Source: Dokdonella_A sp046347015 (GTDB lineage Bacteria; Pseudomonadota; Gammaproteobacteria; Xanthomonadales; Rhodanobacteraceae). From it: a stretch of DNA of 64,000 nucleotides. Of the stretch, positions 16,251 through 24,780 are shown one piece after another. The stretch covers positions 186,001 through 250,000 of the forward strand of contig JAXMHA010000001.1 in assembly GCA_046347015.1 (NCBI GenBank). Direction: 5' to 3'. The stretch's first letter is position 1. The number at the start of each line of letters is the position of its first letter. Made by a program: the position numbers and the translations under genes. The notes beneath the pieces are model-generated. The model did no database searches, had not been told where the DNA came from, and was given only the letters and a program-made list of their open reading frames with translations.

Positions 16251-17104
16251 CCGCGGGGCTCCGGAAAGCCGAGTTCGGCCGCGTAGTCCGGCGCCGGATA
16301 GTGGAACGGCACCGGTCCATCCACCGCGCCGCCGAAGAATTGCCGCGTCCATGGCGATGCATCGGCGGCGAGTTCGTCCGGCGTGCCCGTGGCGACAATC
16401 TTGCCCGCGGCAAGCAACACGACGCGATCGGCGATGCGCCGCACCGCCGCGAATTCGTGCGCGACGATGAGGCTGGTGATGCCGAGCGTGTCGTTCAACG
16501 TACGGATCAGCTTCAGCACCTGATTCAAGGCAATCGGATCGAGCCCGACGAACGGCTCGTCGTACAGGATCAGCATCGGATCACGCACGATCGCCCGCGC
16601 CAGCGCGACGCGTCGCGCCATGCCGCCGGACAGTTCATCGGGAAGCAGGCGGGCGGCGCCGCGCAGCCCAACCGCCTGCAACTTCGTCAACACGATGTTG
16701 CGGACGATTTCCTCCGGCAGCCGCAGGTGCTGGCGCAGCGGAAACGCGACGTTCTCGAACACGTCGAGGTCGGTCAGCAACGCCGTGCCCTGGAACAGGT
16801 AACCGATCCGCTCGCGCAACGCGTACAGCGCATCGCGCGACAACGTCGTCACCTCGGCGCCATCCACCCGCACCGTACCCGCATCGGGTCGAAGCTGACC
16901 CGTGATGTGCCGCAACAGCGTCGTCTTGCCGGTGCCGCTCGGCCCCATCACCGCGGTCACGCTATCGCGCGCGACATCGAGATCGACGCCGTCGAACACG
17001 ACCCGGCCGCCGAGTCGGGTACGCACCCCGCGTACCTGCACCATAGGCGTCGCCGTGCCCGGCAGTGGGTTCGTCGGAGGTTCCGGGGCGATCATGTCGG
17101 TCAC
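16247..17104 (-). CDS. mlaF: ABC transporter ATPase MlaF
   Basis: ATPase that powers lipid movement through MlaE. The 285 residues contain Walker A GPSGTGKTT, signature LSGGMARRVALARA, Walker B LILYDEP and the switch His of LIVAHE. The start may be GTG (17104) or ATG (17095); neither has a clear ribosome binding site. gmk ends only 33 bp upstream on the same strand, so mlaF may be expressed from the yicC-gmk transcript. Confidence 0.95.
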   Translation of the reverse strand: MTDMIAPEPPTNPLPGTATPMVQVRGVRTRLGGRVVFDGVDLDVARDSVTAVMGPSGTGKTTLLRHITGQLRPDAGTVRVDGAEVTTLSRDALYALRERIGYLFQGTALLTDLDVFENVAFPLRQHLRLPEEIVRNIVLTKLQAVGLRGAARLLPDELSGGMARRVALARAIVRDPMLILYDEPFVGLDPIALNQVLKLIRTLNDTLGITSLIVAHEFAAVRRIADRVVLLAAGKIVATGTPDELAADASPWTRQFFGGAVDGPVPFHYPAPDYAAELGFPEPRG

Positions 17105-17137
17105 GCTAACCGAGCCGCAGCGGCACGCCAGGCGCGG

Positions 17138-17767
17138 TCAGGGTGCCACCAACTGCCCAACCAGCACAACGTGTCGGTCCGCCGGCAGGGGCGCGCCCGA
17201 TCGCGCGGCCTGCACGATCGCCTGCATCTGCGCGAGCGCGTCGTCGAAGCGGTCGTTGACGATGATGCAGTCGAACTCCGGCGCGTGCGAGATTTCCTCG
17301 CGGGAAGCCGCGAGGCGACGCTCGATCGTTGCTTCGCTGTCGGTCGCGCGGGATCGCAACCGGCGTTCGAGTTCCGCGCGCGAGGGCGGCAGGATGAAGA
17401 TCGACACGCAGTCGGGTTTCGCGTCGCGCACCAGCCGCGCGCCCTGCCAGTCGATCTCCAGCAGCACGTCGCGGCCATTCGCGAGGACCGGCTCGACGGC
17501 GGTGCGCGCGGTGCCCTTGCGGTCGCCGAGCACGATCGCGTACTCGTAGAAGTCGCCGCGCGCGGCCATCGCGTCGAACACCGCAGGCGTCACGAAGTGG
17601 TAGTGCCGGCCGTCCGACTCGTTCGGCCGCGGCGCGCGGTCGGTGTACGAGATCGACAGCACGATGTCCGGTTCGCGTTCCAGCAGCGCATTCACCAGCG
17701 TCGACTTCCCGGCGCCCGACGGGGCCGCGACGACGAACAGGATCCCGGTTGCGCGCGACGGGCTCAT
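17138..17767 (-). CDS. gmk: Guanylate kinase
   Basis: Phosphorylates GMP to GDP with ATP, an essential step in guanine nucleotide supply. The 209 residues contain the P-loop APSGAGKST, the GMP-binding region SISYTDRAPRPNE and DGRHYHFV, and the segment LLEIDWQGA. ATG 17767 is preferred over an in-frame TTG seven codons upstream because it gives the usual family N-terminus. It is normally next to rpoZ; here the mla genes come between. Confidence 0.96.
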   Translation of the reverse strand: MSPSRATGILFVVAAPSGAGKSTLVNALLEREPDIVLSISYTDRAPRPNESDGRHYHFVTPAVFDAMAARGDFYEYAIVLGDRKGTARTAVEPVLANGRDVLLEIDWQGARLVRDAKPDCVSIFILPPSRAELERRLRSRATDSEATIERRLAASREEISHAPEFDCIIVNDRFDDALAQMQAIVQAARSGAPLPADRHVVLVGQLVAP

Positions 17768-17918
17768 GCCCTGGACACGCCCGTGCAATCGGCTCGCACT
17801 GCCGCGACGATCGCACGCTTGCGAGTCGAATTGCCGGTGACGGAATGCGATGGGGCACCCGTGCCGCGACCGCCTCGCGGTTCGATGCGGCGCGCGATGT
17901 GTGGGCCAGCCTCCGTGC

Positions 17919-18779
17919 TCATTCGAGGTTCTGCACCTGCTCGCGGATCTGTTCGATCAGCACCTTGAGTTCCACCGATGCGCGCGTCGTGCGCGGATCG
18001 GCGGACTTCGAGCCGAGCGTGTTCGCCTCGCGGTTGAACTCCTGCATCAGGAAATCGAGCCTGCGCCCGGCCGGCTCGCCGAGGCGCATCGTCCGGCGCA
18101 CCTCGCTGACGTGGCCGGCCAGCCGGTCCAGTTCCTCGTCGACGTCGATGCGCTGGAGTTGCAGCACCACTTCCTGCTCGATGCGGCCCGGCTCGAGCGG
18201 CTGGCGCAGCTCGGCGAGCCGCGCATCGAACTTCGCGCGCAGCGCGCTGCGCACTTCCGGCAGGTGGCGACGCACTTCGGCGACGATCGCTTCGATCGCG
18301 GCGAGCCGGTCCTCGATGTTGACGCCGAGCCGTTCGCCTTCCCGTTCGCGCGCCGACACCATGTCGTCGAGCGCACGGTCGACCAGCGCCAGTGCGCCGT
18401 CGCCGAGTTGCGCGGCATCGACGTCCTGGTCGAGCATCACGCCCGGCCACGAGTACCGAAGCCAAGTCGATGCGGGCGTCCGGCAGGGTACGCCGCGACG
18501 GTACGTGCCGCGCCGCCGAGTTGCTCCAGCACCGCGATGTCGAGTGCCAGCGTCGGCTGCGCATCCGGCGCGGCCGCCGGCGGATGCCGAGGTCGACCTT
18601 GCCGCGCGTAGCTGCGCCGCCACGCGTTCCCGCAGCCGTCCCTCGAGCCCGCGCAGTTCTTCCGGCAAGCGCAGGCCGAGCTCGAGGTAGCGGTGGTTGA
18701 CCGAGCGCAACTCGACCACGAGCACGCTGCGGCCGACGGCGCCCGCGGCCCAGGCGAATGCGGTCATGCTGCGCAACAA
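17919..18779 (-). CDS. yicC: YicC-family endoribonuclease with a frame-scrambled segment
   Basis: YicC/YloC proteins are RNases linked to RNA turnover and stationary-phase survival. The frame from TTG 18779 gives 286 residues, close to the roughly 287 usual, and LLRSMTAFA matches the family opening; GGAGG lies 6 bases before this TTG. The C-terminal half (GRRLDFLMQEFNREANTLGSKS) is well conserved. However, bases 18446-18609 encode family-like sequence only if read in changing frames: RGKVDLGIR in one, APDAQPTLALDIAVLEQLG in another, LPDARIDLASVL in the first again, then WPGVMLDQDVD back in the main frame. That is four apparent 1-nt shifts summing to zero, meaning either local sequence errors or a damaged N-terminal domain. 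Confidence 0.85.
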   Translation of the reverse strand: MLRSMTAFAWAAGAVGRSVLVVELRSVNHRYLELGLRLPEELRGLEGRLRERVAAQLRAARSTSASAGGRAGCAADAGTRHRGAGATRRRGTYRRGVPCRTPASTWLRYSWPGVMLDQDVDAAQLGDGALALVDRALDDMVSAREREGERLGVNIEDRLAAIEAIVAEVRRHLPEVRSALRAKFDARLAELRQPLEPGRIEQEVVLQLQRIDVDEELDRLAGHVSEVRRTMRLGEPAGRRLDFLMQEFNREANTLGSKSADPRTTRASVELKVLIEQIREQVQNLE

Positions 18780-18874
18780 GCGGGGCCTCCGCGAAATCCG
18801 GCGCAGTATGCCACGCACCGGAACGCGCGCCCGATCGCGCTCGGCTAGACTGTCGCCCTCCCGGGAGCCCTTGC

Positions 18875-19606
18875 ATGATCGCCTCCAGCCGACCGAGCGG
18901 CCGCCGCACCGACGAGCTGCGTCCGGTTTCGATCACCCGCCATTTCACCCGTCACGCCGAGGGGTCCGTGCTGATTGCCTGCGGCGATACGCGCGTGTTG
19001 TGCACCGCCAGCGTCGACGAGAAGGTCCCGCCGTTCCTGCGCGGCAAGGGCGAGGGCTGGATCACCGCCGAGTACGGGATGCTGCCGCGCGCGACCGGCG
19101 AGCGCACCGCGCGGGAAGCGGCGCGCGGACGTCAGGCTGGCCGCACGCTGGAGATCCAGCGCCTGATCGGCCGCGCGTTGCGCGCGTGCGTTGATCGCAC
19201 GGCGCTCGGCGAGCGCACGATCACGCTCGACTGCGACGTGCTGCAGGCCGACGGCGGCACGCGCACCGCGGCCATCACCGGCGCGTATGTCGCTCTGTGC
19301 GACGCGGTCGCATGGCTGAAGAAGAACAAGGCGCTGAAGACCGAACCGATCCACGGCGCCGTCGCGGCGGTATCGGTCGGCATCCACGCGGGCGTGCCGG
19401 TGCTCGACCTCGACTACGCCGAGGACAGCGCGTGCGATACCGACATGAACGTCGTGATGAACGATGGTGGCGGCTTCATCGAGGTGCAGGGCACCGCCGA
19501 AGGGCATGCCTTCCGCCGCGAGGAACTCGATGCCCTGCTGGCGCTGGCGCAGCAGGGCATCGGCGAGTTGATCGCGAAGCAGCGGGAAGCACTGGCGAAG
19601 ATGTGA
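18875..19606 (+). CDS. rph: Ribonuclease PH
   Basis: Phosphorolytic 3'-5' exoribonuclease that trims tRNA 3' ends. The 243 residues show the N-terminal RRTDELRPVSI, GSVLIACGDTRVLC, GKGEGWITAEYGMLPRAT and the phosphate-binding GRQAGRTLEIQRLIGR. ATG 18875 is supported by a GGGAG site; the longer upstream frame overlaps the divergent yicC promoter region. A plausible -10 (TAGACT, 18846-18851) lies in the 95-bp gap to yicC. rdgB follows after 10 bp. Confidence 0.96.
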   Translation: MIASSRPSGRRTDELRPVSITRHFTRHAEGSVLIACGDTRVLCTASVDEKVPPFLRGKGEGWITAEYGMLPRATGERTAREAARGRQAGRTLEIQRLIGRALRACVDRTALGERTITLDCDVLQADGGTRTAAITGAYVALCDAVAWLKKNKALKTEPIHGAVAAVSVGIHAGVPVLDLDYAEDSACDTDMNVVMNDGGGFIEVQGTAEGHAFRREELDALLALAQQGIGELIAKQREALAKM

Positions 19607-19616
19607 GATGTGAGTC

Positions 19617-20291
19617 GTGAACCGCAGCCGCACCCCGCACGCGACGCCTTCCGGCTCACGACTGGCTGATCATGGTTCAAGACTCGTTCTCGCCAGCGGC
19701 AACGCCGGCAAGCTCGCCGAACTCCGCGAGTTGTTCGCCGGCGCCGGGATCGAACTCGTCGCGCAGCACGAACTCGACATCACCGACGCGGATGAAACGG
19801 CACGCACGTTCGTCGAGAACGCGCTGTTGAAGGCGCGCCACGCGGCACGCTGTTCCGGCCTGCCCGCGCTCGGCGACGATTCCGGGTTGTGCGTCGATGC
19901 GCTGCGCGGCGCGCCGGGTCTTTTTTCCGCGCGTTACGCTGGCGAACACGGCAATGCGCAGGCGAACAACGAGCGCCTGCTGCGTGAACTCGCCAACGTG
20001 CCGGACGACCGGCGCACCGCCCGCTTCGTGTGCGTGCTCGCGCTGCTGACATCGGTCGACGACCCCGATCCGCTGGTTGCGGAAGGGCGTTGGCCCGGCA
20101 CGATCCTGCACGAGCCGCGCGGCGATCGCGGGTTCGGCTACGACCCGGTGTTCCGCCCCGAAGATGGCAACGGCCGGAGCGCCGCCGAACTCGACCCCGC
20201 GACGAAGAACCGCAGCAGCCATCGCGGGCAGGCAATGGCGCGGTTGCAGGAACTGCTCGCCATGGACGGCCGGCGATGGGCACGGCGATGA
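19617..20291 (+). CDS. rdgB: XTP/dITP diphosphatase RdgB
   Basis: Hydrolyses ITP, dITP and XTP to monophosphates and so keeps deaminated purines out of DNA and RNA. Up to 224 residues from GTG 19617; the conserved part starts LVLASGNAGKLAELREL, so the first roughly 20 residues may not be translated. Active-site segments ALGDDSGLCVDALRGAPG and GFGYDPVF are present. The sequence runs rph-rdgB-hemW with 10 bp and then a 4-bp overlap, a common gammaproteobacterial cluster. Confidence 0.94.
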   Translation: MNRSRTPHATPSGSRLADHGSRLVLASGNAGKLAELRELFAGAGIELVAQHELDITDADETARTFVENALLKARHAARCSGLPALGDDSGLCVDALRGAPGLFSARYAGEHGNAQANNERLLRELANVPDDRRTARFVCVLALLTSVDDPDPLVAEGRWPGTILHEPRGDRGFGYDPVFRPEDGNGRSAAELDPATKNRSSHRGQAMARLQELLAMDGRRWARR

Positions 20292-21529
20292 ATCCGGTGC
20301 CGGTCGGCGCGCCATCGGCGTCATGCCCAGCGGCCGCTGCAATTCCGCTCTCGCTCTATATCCACGTCCCGTGGTGCGTGAGGAAGTGCCCGTATTGCGA
20401 TTTCAATTCGCATGGGATGGCGGGCCGGGATCCGCCCTACGATGACTATGTCGCCGCCTTGCTGGCCGACCTCGACGGTGATCTTGCCGACTTCGGCGAC
20501 GCGCTGCGCGGCCGCGGAATCGTCAGCGTGTTCTTTGGCGGCGGCACGCCGAGCCTGATGCCGCCGCACGCCATCGCATCAATCCTCGACGGCGCCGCGC
20601 GGCGGCTCGCCTTCGTGCGCGAATGCGAGATCACGCTGGAAGCCAACCCCGGCACCGTCGAGCACGGCCGTTTCGACGGCTACCGCGCGGCCGGCATCAA
20701 CCGGATTTCCTTCGGCGTGCAGAGTTTCGACGACGACGCCTTGCGCGCGCTCGGGCGCATCCACTCCCCGGCGGAAGCCGAAACCGCGGTGAAGTCGGCG
20801 CAGGATGCGGGCTACGCCAACATCAATCTCGACCTGATGTACGCGCTGCCGCGGCAGACTGCGGGTGGCGCACTCGCCGACGTCGAACGCGCGATCGCGC
20901 TCGGCCCGGCGCACATCTCCCACTACCAGTTGACGCTCGAGCCCGGGACGCCGTTCGCGAAGCATCCGCCGCCGCTGCCCAACGACGACGACGCGTGGGT
21001 GATCCAGGAAAGCTGCGAGGCTCGGCTCGCCGACGCCGGCTTCGCGCAGTACGAGGTTTCAGCGTACGCGCGGCCGGGGCGGCGTTGCGTCCACAACATG
21101 AACTACTGGCGTTTCGGTGATTACCTCGGCATCGGCGCCGGAGCGCACGGCAAGATCACGTACCACGACGAACCTGATGCCGGCACTGCACTCAGCGACA
21201 CCATCCGGATCCACCGACGCTCGAAGGTGAAGGCGCCACGCGCGTATCTCGATCGCGCCCGCTCGCAGGCGCGGATCGACACCGATGGGCCGGTACCCGG
21301 CAACGAGCGGGCATTCGAATACGTCCTCAACGCGCTGAGGCTCAACGACGGCGCGCCGATCGAGGAGTTCACGGCGCGCACCGGACTCACGCTGGACGAT
21401 ATCCGCGCGCCGCTCGCCACGGCGATGAATCGCGACCTGGTCTCCAGCGACGGACGGACGTTGGGCACGACCGAAACCGGCCGGCGCTTCCTCAACGACG
21501 TGCTGGAATTGTTCCTGCCGCGCCGCTGA
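20288..21529 (+). CDS. hemW: Heme chaperone HemW (radical SAM)
   Basis: HemN-like radical SAM protein that binds heme and delivers it to target proteins rather than oxidising coproporphyrinogen. The radical SAM motif CVRKCPYCDF (CxxxCxxC) has Phe after the third cysteine plus one; true HemN has an extra Cys there, which supports HemW. Other features are FFGGGTPSL, EANPGT, RISFGVQSF and GIGAGAHGK. The start chosen is ATG 20288, overlapping the rdgB stop as ATGA (413 residues); an in-frame ATG at 20276 is an alternative. Confidence 0.95.
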   Translation: MNPVPVGAPSASCPAAAAIPLSLYIHVPWCVRKCPYCDFNSHGMAGRDPPYDDYVAALLADLDGDLADFGDALRGRGIVSVFFGGGTPSLMPPHAIASILDGAARRLAFVRECEITLEANPGTVEHGRFDGYRAAGINRISFGVQSFDDDALRALGRIHSPAEAETAVKSAQDAGYANINLDLMYALPRQTAGGALADVERAIALGPAHISHYQLTLEPGTPFAKHPPPLPNDDDAWVIQESCEARLADAGFAQYEVSAYARPGRRCVHNMNYWRFGDYLGIGAGAHGKITYHDEPDAGTALSDTIRIHRRSKVKAPRAYLDRARSQARIDTDGPVPGNERAFEYVLNALRLNDGAPIEEFTARTGLTLDDIRAPLATAMNRDLVSSDGRTLGTTETGRRFLNDVLELFLPRR

Positions 21530-21541
21530 CGCCGGCGGCGG

Positions 21542-21985
21542 TCACAGCAGGAACATCGCCTTGGCGAGGAATACGATGCCGACCATCAGGAAGAAGACGA
21601 TGCGGTGCGTGTAGCGGAACCGGCACGGGTTCATGCGGCCACGCACGCTGGCCCACATTGTCGCGGCGAACACGCCGAGTACGCCAAACGCCAGCAGCAC
21701 CTTCAGGGCGAGCAGCTTGCCGAAATGCGTGTCGAGGCATGCGAAACGCGGGCACCGCACATCGAACAGCGCGAAGCCGCTGAGAAACAGCAAGATGACG
21801 ACGACCGGCATGAAACGTCGCGCGCGCTTCAGGACCAGATCCTCGAGGCGCGCCATTTCCGCGACACCGAGGTGCTTGTGCAGCCCTTCGAGGACCAGGA
21901 CCTCGAACGTGACCGCACCGACGAACACGATCGCGCACGCAAGGTGCAGCAATTGGATCCAACCGTACCACGCAGCCATCGTCAT
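21542..21985 (-). CDS. Four-helix membrane protein, CopD-like
   Basis: A 147-residue inner-membrane protein with four hydrophobic segments. The N-terminal WIQLLHLACAIVFVGAVTFEVLVL and the His-containing third and fourth helices resemble small CopD/HemJ-type heme-binding membrane proteins. Conserved-looking histidines lie in helix 1 (LLHLA) and before helix 4 (RYTHRIVFF). It converges on hemW with a 12-bp gap. The copper-resistance label given to this family is not supported by any neighbour here. Confidence 0.75.
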   Translation of the reverse strand: MTMAAWYGWIQLLHLACAIVFVGAVTFEVLVLEGLHKHLGVAEMARLEDLVLKRARRFMPVVVILLFLSGFALFDVRCPRFACLDTHFGKLLALKVLLAFGVLGVFAATMWASVRGRMNPCRFRYTHRIVFFLMVGIVFLAKAMFLL

Positions 21986-22178
21986 TCCAGCGGGGAAGAA
22001 GCGATGCGCCGATGCGCGTGACGACCCTCATCCGATCCGGGCTGGTCGTTCCGGTGCGTTCGCGCAAGCGGCGCGGCCCCGCATCGTACTCGGCGGAGGC
22101 GCAAGCGAATTGACCGACGTCAATCATGCCCCGCCGGGCCACCACGGATCGGCTACGCTGTCCGCGGTTTCGCCCACG

Positions 22179-22373
22179 ATGCAAGCTTCGATGCCGGATC
22201 TCGTGTCCCTCCGCTGCCCTTATTGCGACGAATCGTTTACCACGACGGTCGACGCGAGCGCGGGATCGTCCGAATACATCGAAGACTGCGTGGTCTGCTG
22301 CCGTCCGATCGTGGTTTCGATGGCGGTCGACGGCGATGCGGTCAGCGTGTGCGTCGCCCGCGACGACGATTGA
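22179..22373 (+). CDS. Small CPXCG-type cysteine-rich protein
   Basis: A 64-residue (or 60 from ATG 22191) cytoplasmic protein with two Cys pairs: CPYC near the N-terminus and CVVCC at about residue 37. The stretch SAGSSEYIEDCVVCCRPIVV matches the Cys-rich CPXCG family (PF14255 as I recall), although the usual Gly after the first pair is Asp here. It probably binds a metal; no function is established. Its stop codon lies within the -35 box of the riboswitch promoter that follows. Confidence 0.85.
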   Translation: MQASMPDLVSLRCPYCDESFTTTVDASAGSSEYIEDCVVCCRPIVVSMAVDGDAVSVCVARDDD

Positions 22374-22399
22374 TCGCGCTCCGGACACGCTGCTAGCAT
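22370..22399 (+). promoter_or_regulatory. Predicted promoter of the cobalamin riboswitch transcript
   Basis: -35 TTGATC (22370-22375), an 18-bp spacer, and -10 TAGCAT (22394-22399), predicting a start near 22406, exactly where the riboswitch fold begins. The TGA in the -35 box is the stop codon of the upstream Cys-rich gene. Confidence 0.5.
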
Positions 22400-22405
22400 C
22401 GCCTC

Positions 22406-22662
22406 GAAGCAGGTGTCCTGCCGGGAGGTTCGCGTGACCGGCCGGCGGGATGAAACGGGAAGCCGGTGAACGTGGAAGCGCGCGACCGACGCCGGTCGCG
22501 CCGGGCGAAGGACGAAGCCTTCGCCCGCAATCCCCGCAGTCCGGCGCTGCCCCCGCAACGGTAGGCGAGTCAACCCTGTCCGGACGCCACTGCGCACGCG
22601 CGCGGGAAGGTGGGCATGGGGGTGCAAAGGCACCGCTCGCGAGCCCGGAGACCGGCCTGCCG
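22406..22662 (+). promoter_or_regulatory. Cobalamin (adenosylcobalamin-type) riboswitch
   Basis: Conserved elements appear in the right order: the P1 strand GCAGG (22409-22413) pairing with CCTGC (22656-22660); the GGGAAGCCGGTG segment (22457-22468); the CTGCCCCCGCAACGG core (22547-22561); CCACTG (22587-22592); and the B12 box AGCCCGGAGACCGGCC (22642-22657). It precedes a TonB-dependent receptor gene of the BtuB type, the classic target. Bound cobalamin should lower receptor synthesis. Confidence 0.93.
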
Positions 22663-22755
22663 CAAAGGTGCCACGGATCCATCATCCGCGGCGCCGATCC
22701 AGGCGTCGCGGCGGGCGGCGGTCGGGAACGGCCGTCCGCCGACTCCTGCCCTTGC

Positions 22756-22792
22756 CCTCCATCGCGCCTTCCGCGGGTGCGCGCAATGGAGG
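22756..22792 (+). promoter_or_regulatory. Ribosome-binding-site-sequestering hairpin (expression platform)
   Basis: CCTCCAT (22756-22762) is the exact complement of ATGGAGG (22786-22792), which holds the GGAGG site of the receptor gene. After a C-A mismatch, four more base pairs (22764-22767 with 22781-22784) extend the stem. This fits translational control by the riboswitch. No T-run follows, so termination control is unlikely. Confidence 0.6.
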
Positions 22793-22799
22793 ATCCGGG

Positions 22800-24578
22800 A
22801 TGTTTTCGAAACTGCTGATCGCAGCCTTGCTGGCCGCCATCACGCCAGACGTGCAGGCCCAAGCGGTGGACGAGCAACCCGTCGTCGAAGTCACCTCGAC
22901 GCGCGTCGCGCAGACGACCGACTCCGGGCTCGCCGACGTCACCATCATCACCCGCGCCGCCATCGACGCGAGCGGCGCAGCGGACCTCGTCGATCTCTTG
23001 CGCGGCACGGCCGGAATCGACGTCGCCGTCAGCGGCGGCGTTGGTGCGCAGGCGTCACTGTACGTGCGCGGCACCAACTCGAACCATGTGCTGGTGCTGA
23101 TCGATGGCATCCGCACGGCCGCCGCCGGAACCGGCACCGTCGACTGGTCCCAGTTCCCGCTCGACGCGATCGAGCGGATCGAGATCGTCCGCGGCCCACG
23201 CGCTGCGTACTGGGGCTCCGGCGCGATCGGCGGCGTGATCCAGATCTTCACGCGCCGGCTGGACGGTCCGGATGCGACGGTCCGCTACGGCAGTTTTGCC
23301 GATGCCGCCGGCAGCGCGGGCTTCGGCCAATGGGGCCGGCGCGGTGGCTTCAGCGTGCTGGCGGGACTGCGGCACGTGACGGGCTTTCCGAACACGACGC
23401 CCGACAACTTCGCGTACAGCCCGCTGGACGATGGTTATCGCGCGAAGCAGGCGGCGGCGCAGGCCGGCTACCGGTTCGGTGGTCAGCTCTTGTCGGGCAC
23501 GCTGTTCCGCAACGATGCCGACGTCGAATTCGCCGGCGGCACGACGCACACCGTCAACCAGACCGCGGGAATCACGCTCGATGGCGAAGTCGTCGATGGC
23601 TGGACCAGCCGCATTGGGATCGGCGACAACCGGAGCGACCTGCGCACCGTGGCGTACGACTCCGTCTACCGGTCCCACCGCAACGACCTGGCGTGGCAGA
23701 ACACCATCGACATCGTGCCCGGGCAAGCGATCGTCGCAGGCTTCGACTTCGTCACCGAACGGGGCGCGAACACGAACATCTCGGGTGCCACGGTCCAGTA
23801 TGACCATCGCCGCCACGACACCGGCATGTTCGTCGGCTGGAACGGCCACCACGCGGGCTTCGATTGGGAACTCGCGGAGCGGCACGACCGCAACAGCCAG
23901 TTCGGCGGCGCGTCGACGGCTTCCGCGGCAGCCGCCCTGAAGGTCGGATCCGGTTGGCGCGTCACCGCGAGCATCGGCCAGGGGTTCCGCGCGCCGGCGA
24001 TGAATGAACTCTATTCGCCGGGGTACGGTGGCTACTACGCCGGCAATCCGCGGTTGCAACCCGAACGCTCGCGCAGCGCCGAAGCCGGAGTCGAATGGCA
24101 ACCCGCGACCAATGCGACGATTCGCGTCACCGCCACTACACGGACGTCGATGACCTCATTACTTTCACCGCCCTTTGAACGCCGAACACCGCCTGCGCGA
24201 GATCGACGGTACCGAGCTGACCGGCGAGTGGCACGCGGGATCCTGGACGCTGCACGGTTCCGCCACGCTGCAACGTCCCCGGGATGCCGCCACCGGTGCC
24301 GACCTGCTCCGTCGGCCGCGCCGGAAAGCCGGGTTCGAGCCGTCGCGGAACTCGGTGGCCGCGCCTGCCGGCGTCGAATGGATCGTCCAGGGCCCTGCAG
24401 CCAGGACATCGGGGGACTCCTCGGTGGCTTTGCGCTGTTGTAGACGCTGAATATCCGTCATCGGCATGGAGTTTGCATCCGTGCCGAGAACCTGGCCGAC
24501 CGCAACTACACGGTCGTGCAAGGCTTTGCGACACAGGGGCGCTCGGCCTGGATCACGCTGGCCTGGCAACCGCGCTGA
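22800..24578 (+). pseudogene. btuB: BtuB-type TonB-dependent receptor, frame-disrupted at the 3' end
   Basis: Vitamin B12 outer-membrane transporter by context and sequence. ATG 22800 follows GGAGG; the signal peptide is LLIAALLAAITPDVQAQA. The TonB-box-like VVEVTSTR and the plug domain (VLVLIDGIRTAAAG, IERIEIVRGPRAAYWGSGAIGGVIQI) are intact in frame 1 to about 24130. Then HYTDVDDLITFT continues in a second frame, AEHRLREIDGTELTGEW in a third, and the C-terminal strands AENLADRNYTVV to the final LAWQPR (stop 24576-24578) are back in the first frame, past a stop at 24441-24443. At least three apparent shifts sum to zero. The last strands needed for barrel assembly are lost from any single frame. 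Confidence 0.85.
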
Positions 24579-24780
24579 ACGATGGGTCGATCCGCCGCAA
24601 CCGCTGATCGACGGATCTGCGCGAAGGCACCACGGCCCGCAGTGCCGGGCGTGCCAGAATTGGGCCCCGGGAGGGAGCCCGCGGTCGTCACGCATCGAAT
24701 CGGGCCATCGACTCGGGGGACACCCGGTCAATTGGCGCGTACGGCCGGCGACAGGGTGAAGGGGAGGCGGCAGGACAAGC

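Noticed and set aside
21492..22877. 461-codon minus-strand frame over the riboswitch region
   Set aside because: Overlaps a membrane-protein gene, the Cys-rich gene and the riboswitch; Arg/Pro-rich text only.
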